Origin: Olsenella_L sp051876355
GTDB taxonomy: Bacteria; Actinomycetota; Coriobacteriia; Coriobacteriales; Atopobiaceae
Reading direction: 5' to 3'
NCBI GenBank assembly: GCA_051876355.1
Contig: JBJEHU010000043.1
Span: 1 to 32,104 of the forward strand
Length of the DNA: 32,104 nucleotides
The translations under genes and the position numbers were made by a program. How positions within the stretch are numbered: position 1 is the first letter of the stretch; every line of letters begins with the position of its first letter. Positions 1-8,147 of this stretch are shown here, in pieces. A model generated the notes under the pieces. It searched no databases, was not told the DNA's origin, and saw only the letters and a list, made by a program, of their open reading frames with translations.

Positions 1-3000
1 TAAGGGCGGTGCCGTCATAAGCCTTCGTCTTGCTCGGCGTCGTGACCGTGAGCGTAGCCGGCGTGATCTTGTAGGAGCGTTTGACCGTGCCAGAGTAGTT
101 GCCCTTACCAGTGACGGTAACCGTGACGCCCGCGTCGGTGACGTTCGTGGTGTCGCCATTGTAGCTCAGCTCATAGTCGGTGCCCTCGACCAGCGTTGCG
201 CCAGTCTTGGTGTCCTTCACCGTGACGCCCTGCTTCCGCTCGCTGCCGTTGTAGGTGACGTCAGAAGGAGTCGAGACCTCGAAGCGGGACTCGTCGTCGA
301 TGTTCGCAGCCGTGATGGTCAGCGTGCCAGGCACGAAGGTCACCTTGTAGTTGCCCTGGCTCTCGGCGCCAGACGGGGTAATGGCGTAAGTGCCCGGGGT
401 CTCACCCGCTGCACGGTTCAGCGCGTAGCTGACCGTGTCTTTGTTCAGCGTACCGGAAACCGTAGCCGAGAAGGTCGGATCGGCTTCGCCGTACTTCTTC
501 GTGTAGTTGTTGGCTGTCACCGTGACAGGCCTCTGGGCCACGCTGATGTGCAGGCCGTCCTTCTGGACATTCTTGTAGCCAGCCTTGGAAGCACGGACGC
601 TGATATTGCTCGTGGTGCCCACATCGGTACGGCTCGGTGCGGTCGTCGACCACGTCGTTCCGCCATCAGTCGAGTACTCGATCGTGGCGCCCTTAACGGA
701 AGCAGAAGCGCTCAGGGTATGAGCCGTGCCGTCGTAGGTCGTGTCGATGGAGTCGGCGTTCACGAGATTGATCTTCGCGCAGTAGACGATCGTGATGGTC
801 TGGCCATCGGTAGCAGAGTCAATCTTGAACTGGGTATCGTTCAGCGGTTCATAGGTGCTGGCCCAGCCGGAGCCTGCAGCCTTGGCGACAATTGCCTCGA
901 CCTGGGACTGGTCGATGCGGGCCGCAGCGCCCGTAGCGACAGTTGCCGTAGCGGAGCCGGCCTGGGTGGTGGTGCCGTCTGCATTGTGCAGCTCGACCTT
1001 CACCGTGACGTTGGCCTGGCCATTCTCGGTCCACTGGCTCACGAAGTGGAAGTTGCCATTGGACGCGTAGGCGACGTTGCTGTCATTGATGGTGAAGGTA
1101 TCGCCCGGCTTGTAGACCTTGCCCGACTTGTCGCCCTCAAGCACCCAGCCCGTGAAGTGCTGGCCCTGCTTCGTGGTCGTGCACTCGGGGATGGTGAAGG
1201 AGCCATTGTACTTGTATGAGCCAGAAGCGGCAGCATCGTCGTAGCTCGTCGTATAGGTCGTCGAGGCATCAGGCGTGGCGACAATCGAGATACGGATATC
1301 CTTCGGCTGCCAGCCCCTTGCATCGGCGCCGATAGTGATGGTATAGGAACCATCTCTGTTCTGATTCAGCGACCAGTGGCTGCTCGTGTTCGTCAGCAGG
1401 TTGCCATCCTCGTCGCGGGCGGTGATAGTCACGCCAGACGTGTCAAGCGTGTAGCCATCCTTGACCGTGAATGTGAATGTCGAGCTGTAGCTGGTGTTCC
1501 TGACATAGAAGTCGAAAATGCCCGGATAGAGCTTGCTGCCGTCCACGTGGTTGGCCGTGCCGCCGTTGGACGTCACGTAGTCAACTCCCACAAGCTGGTT
1601 TACCCAGACCTCGGAAGTGTCCTGGTCCTTGTAGTTCGTGCTCACCGAGATGTTGCCGTAGACGTTCTTGCCCGAGGCGGCAGTGATGGTGACCTCATAG
1701 GTCGGCGCCGAAGAACGGCCGCTCCTCGTGACCGTGATGGTCGTGCCATCGGAAAGCGTCGTCGTGGCGGCGCCATCGGTCGGCGGAATGTTGGCCATGA
1801 CCTCACCCGAAGCCAGCGTGATGGTCAGCTTGTTCAGCACCTTGGCATTGCTGGACCACTGGTTGTACATGTTCAGCGTGAAGCTGACGGAGTTGCCGGT
1901 CGTGTAGCTGAGGCTGCCGCCGGTCGTGGAGTCCAGCGTCGTGTCACCGTAGGTCAGATAGGTATTGGAGGAGTTTGCAAACGTCAGCGTGTGCTGGCTC
2001 ACGAGGTTCACGGTCACGGTCGTGGCGCCGGTGACACCGCTCAGGGTGTAGCCATTGCTGGTGGACGTGATGGTGCCATTATCCGCAGTGACGCTTTCGA
2101 CCGAAAGGCCCGTGGAAGGCGTGAAGCTGATATTCGCCGTGCCGTTGGGCGTCACGCCGGAAGGGCCGACGAGCGAGCCGGCATCGGCTGCGTTAGCATC
2201 CTTGCCGTCAATCGTGTACTTGTAGGTGATGGCATAGGAGCCGCGATAGTGAACCTGGAGGTCCGCTGCCCTGGCGGCGGCGATCTGCGCGATGGAGCCA
2301 TCAGACGTCACGGCGAGCAGAGTGCCATCGGATGCAATCGAGAAAGAAACGACGTCCGTGTTATAGATAGATGCATGGTCGAACGCATAGCCAGCAGGAA
2401 TCATGCCCGATGCGGCTACATTCGTGGCAATGTTGCCTGCTGCAAGGATTCCCGTCGTCGAGGTGCCGTCGTTGTCGTTCACGAACGTGACCGTTGCAGA
2501 TGTTGCAGTCTTTGCAGAGGAAACGCTGAGCAGGCTGTTGATCTGAAGGGCGGAAACGAGCGATTCGCTCGTTGCAGCCGTCTCCGTGCTGGAGCTGTCC
2601 TCAGTGCTTGCCGTCTCTTCGGTGTCGGAGGTCTTCTCCGCAGCAGAGGACTCATCCTCCGTGGCCTCGTCGGTCGACGTGGCCTCATCTGTGCTGGAAG
2701 CTGCCTTGCCGGCAGCAGCATTGTCAGAAGAAGCGCTGTCAGATGCGCTCGCGTCATCATTCGCTGCAGGAGCAGCCTTCTCGCTCTCGAGCACGAAGAT
2801 GGAAGATGCTGCAGCAGACGTAGCCGTAGCCTTGCCAGCCGTGAGCGTATCTTCCTTCACAGGCGTTGCCGCCTCGGACACCATGCTATAGAGCGTTGTC
2901 GCATCCGTCGACGGATCTGCATCCGTGAGCGTGATCGTGACGGCAGCAGCAGGCGTGACAGCAGAGCCGTCAGCAGCCACGTAGCTCACGCGCACAGCCT

Positions 3001-3628
3001 TGAGGGCAGAGACATTGTTGCCAGAAGCAGAAGCGATGCTGGCGAATGTATCTTCAAGATCTTCTGCATCGACGGTCTCGAGGACGAGCTTCGCACCCTT
3101 CGGGAGCGCACCTTCCGGCGCGGACACATGGACTGTGACGATGTCAGTGTCGACTGCCACGCTCTCCTCGAGCTCCTGGGCAGGCATCGTGTCCTCAGCA
3201 GTCGCTGCGGTCTCCTCGGCCGTGGAGGAAGCGGCAGGCGTCTGCGCTGTGGTCTCGGATGTCATGGCAGCAGCCGTCTCGGACGTGCTCTCCTGCGCTG
3301 CTGCAGGGGCCGTCTCTTCGGTCGTGGCAGCAGCTGCAGGCGTCTCTGCCGCAGGCGTCGTCGAAGACGTGGATGCGGTCTCCTGCGTCGTCGCAGCAGC
3401 CGTCTCCTGGGTCGCTGCTGCGGCCTCGGAAGTTGCGCTCTCATCATTCGTCGTCGTATCCGGCTCAGAAGGCTGCGACACGCTCTGGTTCTCTGCTGCA
3501 AAGACCGGCAGCGGCGTTCCCGCTGTCACCATGGCGCCAGAAAGCGCGATGGCAAGCGCCTTGCTGGCAGGACTCTTCGGGTCGAAGACATTGCCCTTCT
3601 TGTCGGACTTCTTGTGCTTCTTTGACAT
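1..3628 (-). CDS. Large secreted multi-domain adhesin-like surface protein (5' part, C-terminus outside window)
   Basis: The frame is open from the ATG at 3628 to the left edge, giving 1209 codons without a stop. An AAGGGG ribosome site lies 7 nt before the ATG. Residues 1-45 look like a signal peptide: a Lys-rich start, a hydrophobic stretch ALAIALSGAMVTAG, then a cleavage site near PVFA/AEN. Residues about 50-150 and 285-355 are low-complexity Thr/Ser/Ala/Glu linkers with recurring TEETA and STDEAT units. Residues about 155-285 resemble an Ig-like domain of Gram-positive surface proteins (APEGALPKGAK). Residues about 799-865 look like a Listeria-Bacteroides (InlB B, Flg_new) repeat (FTGWV, YKPGDTFTI, SQW). 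Residues about 955-1209 hold MBG/YDG-type repeats (TYDGTAH, KKYGEADPTF, VTYNGSE, KAYDGTA). Domain names are by eye. A role in adhesion or biofilm formation and a wall anchor further downstream are inferred, not seen. Confidence 0.85.
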   Translation of the reverse strand, partial: MSKKHKKSDKKGNVFDPKSPASKALAIALSGAMVTAGTPLPVFAAENQSVSQPSEPDTTTNDESATSEAAAATQETAAATTQETASTSSTTPAAETPAAAATTEETAPAAAQESTSETAAAMTSETTAQTPAASSTAEETAATAEDTMPAQELEESVAVDTDIVTVHVSAPEGALPKGAKLVLETVDAEDLEDTFASIASASGNNVSALKAVRVSYVAADGSAVTPAAAVTITLTDADPSTDATTLYSMVSEAATPVKEDTLTAGKATATSAAASSIFVLESEKAAPAANDDASASDSASSDNAAAGKAASSTDEATSTDEATEDESSAAEKTSDTEETASTEDSSSTETAATSESLVSALQINSLLSVSSAKTATSATVTFVNDNDGTSTTGILAAGNIATNVAASGMIPAGYAFDHASIYNTDVVSFSIASDGTLLAVTSDGSIAQIAAARAADLQVHYRGSYAITYKYTIDGKDANAADAGSLVGPSGVTPNGTANISFTPSTGLSVESVTADNGTITSTSNGYTLSGVTGATTVTVNLVSQHTLTFANSSNTYLTYGDTTLDSTTGGSLSYTTGNSVSFTLNMYNQWSSNAKVLNKLTITLASGEVMANIPPTDGAATTTLSDGTTITVTRSGRSSAPTYEVTITAASGKNVYGNISVSTNYKDQDTSEVWVNQLVGVDYVTSNGGTANHVDGSKLYPGIFDFYVRNTSYSSTFTFTVKDGYTLDTSGVTITARDEDGNLLTNTSSHWSLNQNRDGSYTITIGADARGWQPKDIRISIVATPDASTTYTTSYDDAAASGSYKYNGSFTIPECTTTKQGQHFTGWVLEGDKSGKVYKPGDTFTINDSNVAYASNGNFHFVSQWTENGQANVTVKVELHNADGTTTQAGSATATVATGAAARIDQSQVEAIVAKAAGSGWASTYEPLNDTQFKIDSATDGQTITIVYCAKINLVNADSIDTTYDGTAHTLSASASVKGATIEYSTDGGTTWSTTAPSRTDVGTTSNISVRASKAGYKNVQKDGLHISVAQRPVTVTANNYTKKYGEADPTFSATVSGTLNKDTVSYALNRAAGETPGTYAITPSGAESQGNYKVTFVPGTLTITAANIDDESRFEVSTPSDVTYNGSERKQGVTVKDTKTGATLVEGTDYELSYNGDTTNVTDAGVTVTVTGKGNYSGTVKRSYKITPATLTVTTPSKTKAYDGTAL

Positions 3629-4011
3629 AGCCAAGCCCCTTCCATTCAGCTTCTGTGTCAAAAGGCCAATAAACTGGCACTGAATCTGCATAGCCATTCA
3701 AGCATTGTCGGACAGCTATGCAAGACCTGTGTCAGTTCTGTGCCACATGTACGTTATATAGCCGACTTTTGGCAAGGCGTGCATCGTCCCAAAGTATGAG
3801 ATTCATCATTTGCATGCATCAAGACGTTATTTCATGCACTTTGCATCATGAATTTTAGAAACCTGAATACAGTTTGCACAGTTCAGCCGAATTATGTCTG
3901 CATCAGCCAAGTTATGGCAGGACAACAAATATTCAATTGTGTCATTTTAGGAAAAATCGACAAACGGTCTTGCAAACCTGAATATGAAAGCCGATTTAAA
4001 CCGTTTTCTCT
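3629..4011. other. Intergenic region upstream of the adhesin gene
   Basis: About 380 bases without a gene. This stretch is visibly more AT-rich than its surroundings, as expected for a promoter region of a strongly regulated surface-protein gene. It contains the promoter candidates listed separately and several TGCATGCA/TCATGCA-type short repeats around 3800-3850. I see no RNA gene. A plus-strand open frame crossing it (3848-4303) overlaps the glycosyltransferase and is not credible. Confidence 0.5.
3793..3822 (-). promoter_or_regulatory. Weak promoter candidate for the adhesin gene
   Basis: On the minus strand TTGATG (3817-3822) and CATACT (3793-3798) are 18 nt apart. Each matches 4 of 6 consensus bases. 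A second -10-like stretch, TATATAAC (3753-3760), lies closer to the gene but has no matching -35 box. I cannot choose between them. Confidence 0.25.
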
Positions 4012-4029
4012 CTCATCCCGAAGGATGAG
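4012..4029 (-). terminator. Hairpin terminator candidate after the glycosyltransferase gene
   Basis: A 7-bp stem CTCATCC/GGATGAG encloses a loop that reads UUCG on the transcript, closed by C-G, the most stable tetraloop type. It lies 3 nt past the stop codon at 4033. The downstream transcript is AGAGAGAAAA rather than a U-tract, so termination would have to be of the non-canonical kind, or the hairpin only protects the 3' end. Confidence 0.5.
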
Positions 4030-4032
4030 CCC

Positions 4033-5076
4033 TCAGCTGAAGAGCTGGGAGCCGAGCGTCGTGGTATGGCGGGAGATCCAGGAGATGATCCTGCCTTCGC
4101 CCATCGCAAGATCGACATCCTTGCGCTTGATTGGCATGAGCATCGCGCGGACGACCCCTGACCAGGGGGCAGCCTCCGAGGCGATCTGCTGCGTCTTGTC
4201 GCTTGTTATGACCCGCTCCACATGTGCGCGCTTCTCGTCTTCCGAGAGATCGCAGGCAGGGCTGCACGTGCTGATGATCGTGGTGATGACATTCGTGACA
4301 TAGCGGCGCTGCAGCATCTGGCGCGTGCTCGAGTCCTCATCCATGCCCCAGTGCTCGAAGAGCCCATCAAGCAGGTCCTGCTCGTGCTCGTCGGTCCAGC
4401 AGTGCGAGAGATCCCAGGCAAGCGAGGCGGTGAGGCAGAAGTCGCCGGCGTTGTATACCGCATCGCGCACATAGGCGACGCCGTGTGCATCCCTGAGATA
4501 TGCTGCCATGAATGCTGTTCCGCCATCCGATGCGAAGCGGGCACCCGATGCCTTCACATGGTCCATGCGGAAGAGCTTGCCGCACGGGAACGGCAGAAGG
4601 CCTGCATCGAAGTACTTCCATGCCTCTGCATGGAATGCATCGTCGTCTGCATAGACAAGAGGGGACGGCCCCTCGACGGCCACCTGGCGTGCATTGTTCG
4701 TGACTGCCGCCATAGCAAGATCGAGCGTCCCTTCCTCCGCCACTTCATAGAGCTGCTCGAGTGTACGCGGCGCGAGCGTGTCGGTCGCATCCATGAGGAA
4801 GGCATAGCGGCCTTCTGCACGGTCGAGGCCGAGGTTGAAGCAGTCAGAGGCGCTGTCGGAGTCGATATGGAGGCATTCGAGCATCGCATCGCGCTCTTCT
4901 GCCGTGGCAAGCATGCGCTTCGTCTCATCGCACGAGGCAGCATCGACGACAAGCACCTGGAGGCCCCTCTGCGTCTGGGCAGCAAGGCAGTTCAGGGCAC
5001 GGTTCAGGGTTGGCGCCGCATCATGCGCCCGCACGACAACGGTCACCGAGGGGTGTCTGTGGCCATACCCTGCCAT
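4033..5076 (-). CDS. Family 2 (GT-A fold) glycosyltransferase
   Basis: Encodes 347 residues. The N-terminus reads PSVTVVVRAHDAAPTLNRAL, the classic first strand and helix of a GT2 nucleotide-sugar binding domain. It is followed by VLVVDAAS with Asp45 and by a DxD-like metal and sugar-nucleotide motif, DATD, at residues 96-99. The remaining 250 residues have no membrane helix, so the enzyme is probably cytoplasmic or membrane-peripheral. It would transfer a sugar from a nucleotide donor to a cell-envelope acceptor; donor and acceptor cannot be read from the sequence. I chose the ATG at 5076 because GGGCAGGA precedes it. An upstream in-frame TTG at 5136 would translate through a hairpin and add 20 unconserved residues. 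It sits between an LCP-like protein and an adhesin, which suggests an envelope role (inference). Confidence 0.8.
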   Translation of the reverse strand: MAGYGHRHPSVTVVVRAHDAAPTLNRALNCLAAQTQRGLQVLVVDAASCDETKRMLATAEERDAMLECLHIDSDSASDCFNLGLDRAEGRYAFLMDATDTLAPRTLEQLYEVAEEGTLDLAMAAVTNNARQVAVEGPSPLVYADDDAFHAEAWKYFDAGLLPFPCGKLFRMDHVKASGARFASDGGTAFMAAYLRDAHGVAYVRDAVYNAGDFCLTASLAWDLSHCWTDEHEQDLLDGLFEHWGMDEDSSTRQMLQRRYVTNVITTIISTCSPACDLSEDEKRAHVERVITSDKTQQIASEAAPWSGVVRAMLMPIKRKDVDLAMGEGRIISWISRHTTTLGSQLFS

Positions 5077-5330
5077 CGCGCTTATCCTGCCCTTTCTCTT
5101 ATGCCATAAAGAGGCAGCGCCGCTGCCTCCCAGCAATTTGACACACTACCAGTTTCTCTTTCCCCGCCTATGCATGCCAAAGCAGCCCTACGCAATACGT
5201 ACAGAACCATCAACACACCTACATTTTTCAAACCGGCACAGCCGTCCGCGGGCAAAGTGGCACCAATGCCGGAAATATGCGACATTTTATGCAGGAAGGG
5301 CTGCATGCACAGAGCGGATGCCAGCATGCA
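5077..5330. other. Intergenic region upstream of the glycosyltransferase gene
   Basis: About 250 bases with no gene. Apart from the 5111-5129 hairpin I see only scattered -10-like words (for example TAAAAT on the minus strand near 5290) with no properly spaced -35 box. The glycosyltransferase probably has its own promoter here, because a terminator precedes it, but I cannot locate it. Confidence 0.4.
5111..5129 (-). promoter_or_regulatory. Perfect hairpin in the glycosyltransferase leader
   Basis: GAGGCAGC, a GGC loop, then GCTGCCTC form an 8-bp perfect stem, followed on the transcript by UUUAUGG. It ends about 34 nt before the glycosyltransferase ATG. It could be an attenuator or a leader-folding element; the U-run is too short to call a terminator with confidence. 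Confidence 0.4.
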
Positions 5331-5375
5331 GAAACAGCAGCAGGGCCACCCGCCCGAAGGCAGATGGCCCTGCTG
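5331..5375 (-). terminator. Rho-independent terminator after the LCP-like gene
   Basis: The 11-bp stem CAGCAGGGCCA/TGGCCCTGCTG (5338-5348 with 5365-5375) encloses an inner GCC-UUCG-GGC hairpin on the transcript. It is followed by CUGUUUCUG. It lies 24 nt past the stop codon at 5399 and closes the truA-exporter-LCP-like unit. Confidence 0.75.
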
Positions 5376-5398
5376 ATCAGATGCTCTGGGAATGGCGC

Positions 5399-6130
5399 CT
5401 ATGCCACGACGTAGAGGCCGAGCGCGATATTGAGCTGCGCTGCATCGATGGTGCTTCCGGCATCTCCTGCATAGACCGGATAGGCTGCAGGAGCGGCGAT
5501 GGCCGCATCGATATCGGCAGCCGCAAGCTCCTTGTAATAATCGTCGACCTTGCGGTTCGAGAGGTCGGATGTGGCGCCCTTGCGCATGTCGGTAAGAGCC
5601 GAGTCGGATCCGCTCTCAGAGTAGGCGGTGAGCGCCGTCCAGAAGCTCTCCTGGCAGACGAAGACATGGTCGTAGGCAATGCCCGTGGCCGTCGATACCG
5701 GCACGACGCAGGCAGCGCCTCCCGACTGCTGGATGAGCGTGGAGAGCGTGAGCGTGCCGGCCTCTGTCGTGACCGAGAGGTCGAGCGGCAGCTCTGCCAC
5801 GACCAGCGTGCCTGCCGTCTCATCGACCGCGACGACACGTGCATCCACGAGCGTGCCAGAATCGTCTGTCGTCAGGAAGAGCGACGTCGTGAAGTCGTCG
5901 GCAGACTTCGTGGCACCTGCGACCGCAGCCGGCGTCTCCTGCGAATCCACAGCGTCCTCGAGCGTCGAGTCGTTGTAGGTGGAATAGCTGTCGGCCTTGT
6001 TCCACAGCGTGGAAAGGGTGATGAAGAGGGCAACAAAGACCACCACGACGACGACCGCCGAGACGACGGTGCGCGTATGGCTGGGACGAGGCACATCGAT
6101 ACGTTCGAACCTCTCGCGCTGTCGAGCCAT
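5399..6130 (-). CDS. Single-pass membrane protein with degenerate LytR-CpsA-Psr-like extracellular domain
   Basis: Encodes 243 residues. A short basic N-terminus (RQRERFERI) precedes one membrane helix at about residues 22-43, rich in Val and Phe, with the rest predicted outside. Residues about 75-165 follow the order of an LCP domain: a hydrophobic strand with TTDD, then VVAVDETAGTLVVAELPLDL, a loop, and TGIAYDHVFVC followed by WTAL. The Arg and Asp residues that bind pyrophosphate in true LCP ligases are not evident, and the usual second half is shortened. I infer an inactive or regulatory LCP relative rather than a wall-polymer ligase. The ATG at 6130 is preferred because AAAGGGG lies just upstream. 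It starts 39 nt after the exporter stop, so the two are probably co-transcribed. Without a profile search it remains a hypothetical membrane protein. Confidence 0.6.
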   Translation of the reverse strand: MARQRERFERIDVPRPSHTRTVVSAVVVVVVFVALFITLSTLWNKADSYSTYNDSTLEDAVDSQETPAAVAGATKSADDFTTSLFLTTDDSGTLVDARVVAVDETAGTLVVAELPLDLSVTTEAGTLTLSTLIQQSGGAACVVPVSTATGIAYDHVFVCQESFWTALTAYSESGSDSALTDMRKGATSDLSNRKVDDYYKELAAADIDAAIAAPAAYPVYAGDAGSTIDAAQLNIALGLYVVA

Positions 6131-6169
6131 GAGAACCCCTTTCGCACATTGGGCGTGCCGCAAGCTGTG

Positions 6170-7135
6170 CTAGATAACGATACCAAGCATGGCTGCAAGA
6201 AGGCCAAGGGCAACGCCCGCCACGTAGATGAAGGCAGCAATGGCTATATTCTGCCTCATATTGGCATTCGTGCGGAAGAGAACGAGCAAACCGACGCCGC
6301 CAGCGGAGAGAAGGCCGGCAAGCATCGCAGGCGTCGAGAGCGTCCCTTCGAGGAAGAGTTCGGAGATTGTGACCGAGGCGCCGCAGTTCGGGATCATGCC
6401 GACAAGGGCAGAGAGGAAGATGGCGCGCACGGGATGGTCTGCAAGGATCTGGGCCAGGGCATCAGAGCCGACGCCTTCGATCATGAGGCCGAAGAGGAAC
6501 GTGATGACGAAGATGAAGGCCGTGACCTGCGCCGTGTGGATGAGGGCAGAGCGGGCGATATGCCAGAGCTTTCCATGGTGCTCATCCTCGTGGTGGTGAT
6601 GATGATGGGCGCTGCAGCCGCAGGCAATGCCTGCCTTCTCCTCTTCCTCGCCCTCCTCTTCGCACTCGTCGCATTCGCAGTGCTCGCGCTCGCAGAGCTC
6701 ATGGATGTGCGCATGGCCATCCCCTGCACGGTGCAGGAGCCGAAGCACCGCGTCCACGGCAAAGCCCAGGACCATGCCGCAGACAATCTTGATGAGCAGG
6801 ATCGCAAGCATGCGGGTCGGGGCCTCCTGATGGGCCAGGAAGACCGGCAGCATCTCGTCCGACGTGGCGAGGATAACCGCAACGAGCGTTCCTGCCGTCA
6901 CGACCCTGCCGGCATAGAGCGTTGCCGCCATGGCAGAAAATCCGCACTGAGGAAGGGCGCCGAGGAGGGCGCCGACAGCAGGGCCTGCCTTGCCAGCCTC
7001 GCGCACGACCTTTTCCGTCTTTCCAGCTGCTCCGTGCTCGAGCGCTTCCATCGCGAGATACGTGAGAAACAGGAACGGCACGAGCTCGAGCGTGTCCCAG
7101 AATGAGTCTATGAGTACATCGATGAGAAGATCCAT
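6170..7135 (-). CDS. Putative heavy-metal exporter, ArsP_2-like multi-helix permease
   Basis: Encodes 321 residues forming two membrane halves joined by a hydrophilic loop. Each half carries the same signature: GALPQCGFS at 59-67 and GMIPNCGAS at 246-254. These paired PxCG motifs match the putative 10-TM heavy-metal exporter family (Pfam ArsP_2, often annotated as manganese or arsenic transporter). The loop at about 136-188 is packed with His, Cys and Glu: HAHIH, CECDECEE, ACGCSA, then six consecutive His at 177-182. This looks like a metal-sensing or metal-buffering segment. The substrate is not determined; zinc, manganese, copper and arsenite are all possible. The ribosome site GGAGGTAA overlaps the truA stop codon, so translation is probably coupled to truA. 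Confidence 0.8.
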   Translation of the reverse strand: MDLLIDVLIDSFWDTLELVPFLFLTYLAMEALEHGAAGKTEKVVREAGKAGPAVGALLGALPQCGFSAMAATLYAGRVVTAGTLVAVILATSDEMLPVFLAHQEAPTRMLAILLIKIVCGMVLGFAVDAVLRLLHRAGDGHAHIHELCEREHCECDECEEEGEEEEKAGIACGCSAHHHHHHEDEHHGKLWHIARSALIHTAQVTAFIFVITFLFGLMIEGVGSDALAQILADHPVRAIFLSALVGMIPNCGASVTISELFLEGTLSTPAMLAGLLSAGGVGLLVLFRTNANMRQNIAIAAFIYVAGVALGLLAAMLGIVI

Positions 7136-7141
7136 GGGGTC

Positions 7142-7972
7142 TTACCTCCAGAGAGCGAGCGTGCCTGGTTCGTAGGCAACGTCTGCGAATGTGAGTCCGT
7201 GGGCAGGCGCGGTAGGTCCTGCTGCCTTCCTGTCATGGGCGGCAAGCGCTTCAGCCACCCAGGAGGCAGGCCTGTGTCCTCGTCCTACCTCGACGAGCGT
7301 GCCCACGATGATGCGCACCATGTTGTGGAGGAACGCATTGCCCGTGACATCGACGATCACAAGCTCCTCCCCTGCTTCCATGACGCGGGCACAATGCACG
7401 GACGTGAGGCACCGCGACGTCGAGAGGCCCTGCTCGTGCAGAAGCTCTGCCGAATCGGCCTTGCAGAAGCTCATGAACTCATGCTCGCCGACGAGCGCCT
7501 GCGCAGCAGCATCCATTGTCTCAGCGTCGATCTCAGACCTCACCCACCAAGCGTGGTCCCACGCAAGGACGGGCCGGGCATTGCCATCTGCTATCCGGTA
7601 GCGATACGTTCTGCTCTTGGCATCGAAGCGCGCCGAGAAGCCGGCAGGAGCCCGATAGAGGCCCCGGATAGAGATGTCGTCCGGCGTGAGCGCCGAAAGG
7701 CCGCGGACAAGCCTTCTGCCTTCGATCGAGAGCTCTGAAGCACTCACAGGCAGGCTCACGTGCTGTGCCAGGGCATGCACCCCGGCATCGGTCCTGCCGG
7801 CGCAGGAGAGCTCGACAGGACGCCTCAGATAGGTCGAGAGGGCACGCTCCATCTCGCCTTCGACGCTGCGCTTGCCCGGCTGTGCGGCATAGCCGACAAA
7901 GCCCGCACCGCGGTAGCCGATCTTCACGACGAGCGTCGCGGCACTCTCTTCTTCCATCTTCTGGCTCTCCAT
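7142..7972 (-). CDS. truA: tRNA pseudouridine(38-40) synthase TruA
   Basis: Encodes 276 residues. TruA converts uridines 38-40 in the anticodon stem-loop of many tRNAs to pseudouridine. The catalytic motif GRTDAGVHA is present with the nucleophile Asp62. Other family hallmarks are FSARFDAKSRTYRYRI, the HEFMSFC segment, and GNAFLHNMVRIIVGTL near the C-terminus. The ATG at 7972 is preceded by AGGAGGGG; a second ATG at 7957 is possible but lacks as good a site. truA follows rplQ as in many actinobacteria, but here a terminator and a promoter candidate separate it from the alpha operon. Confidence 0.95.
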   Translation of the reverse strand: MESQKMEEESAATLVVKIGYRGAGFVGYAAQPGKRSVEGEMERALSTYLRRPVELSCAGRTDAGVHALAQHVSLPVSASELSIEGRRLVRGLSALTPDDISIRGLYRAPAGFSARFDAKSRTYRYRIADGNARPVLAWDHAWWVRSEIDAETMDAAAQALVGEHEFMSFCKADSAELLHEQGLSTSRCLTSVHCARVMEAGEELVIVDVTGNAFLHNMVRIIVGTLVEVGRGHRPASWVAEALAAHDRKAAGPTAPAHGLTFADVAYEPGTLALWR

Positions 7973-8073
7973 CCTCAGCTCCCCTCCTGGCAGCCGAATA
8001 TCCTGTTCGTATCAGAGACACCCTATCTGAGCTGCTGCTCATATATTCACAGGTCCCTGTGCATTGCCGCTCC

Positions 8074-8101
8074 ATACTAGCATATGCCAGCATCAGTGCA
8101 A
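8074..8101 (-). promoter_or_regulatory. Promoter candidate for the truA-exporter-LCP-like unit
   Basis: An extended -10 element, TGCTAGTAT (TAGTAT at 8074-8079 with TG two bases upstream), is preceded 16 nt earlier by the weak -35 word TTGCAC (8096-8101). It lies between the rplQ terminator and truA, which implies a 5' leader of roughly 90 nt. Confidence 0.35.
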
Positions 8102-8147
8102 CATATTCCCAGCTGCGCAGTAGCAATAACTTGGATTCCCACACTTC

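Noticed and set aside
1376..3625. A 749-codon plus-strand open frame opposite the adhesin gene
   Set aside because: Its product is an Arg/Cys/Gly-rich composition artefact. The minus-strand frame has a signal peptide and known repeat domains over the same bases.
3793..3850. Short TGCATGCA and TCATGCA words as a possible repeat array or operator
   Set aside because: The copies are too short and irregular to distinguish from chance in an AT-rich promoter region.
3848..4303. A 151-codon plus-strand frame starting in the AT-rich gap
   Set aside because: Most of it overlaps the conserved end of the glycosyltransferase gene, it has no ribosome site and no family resemblance.
4835..7105. A 756-codon plus-strand open frame over the glycosyltransferase, LCP-like and exporter genes
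   Set aside because: It crosses three minus-strand genes with clear motifs and two intergenic regions; no coherent protein is encoded.
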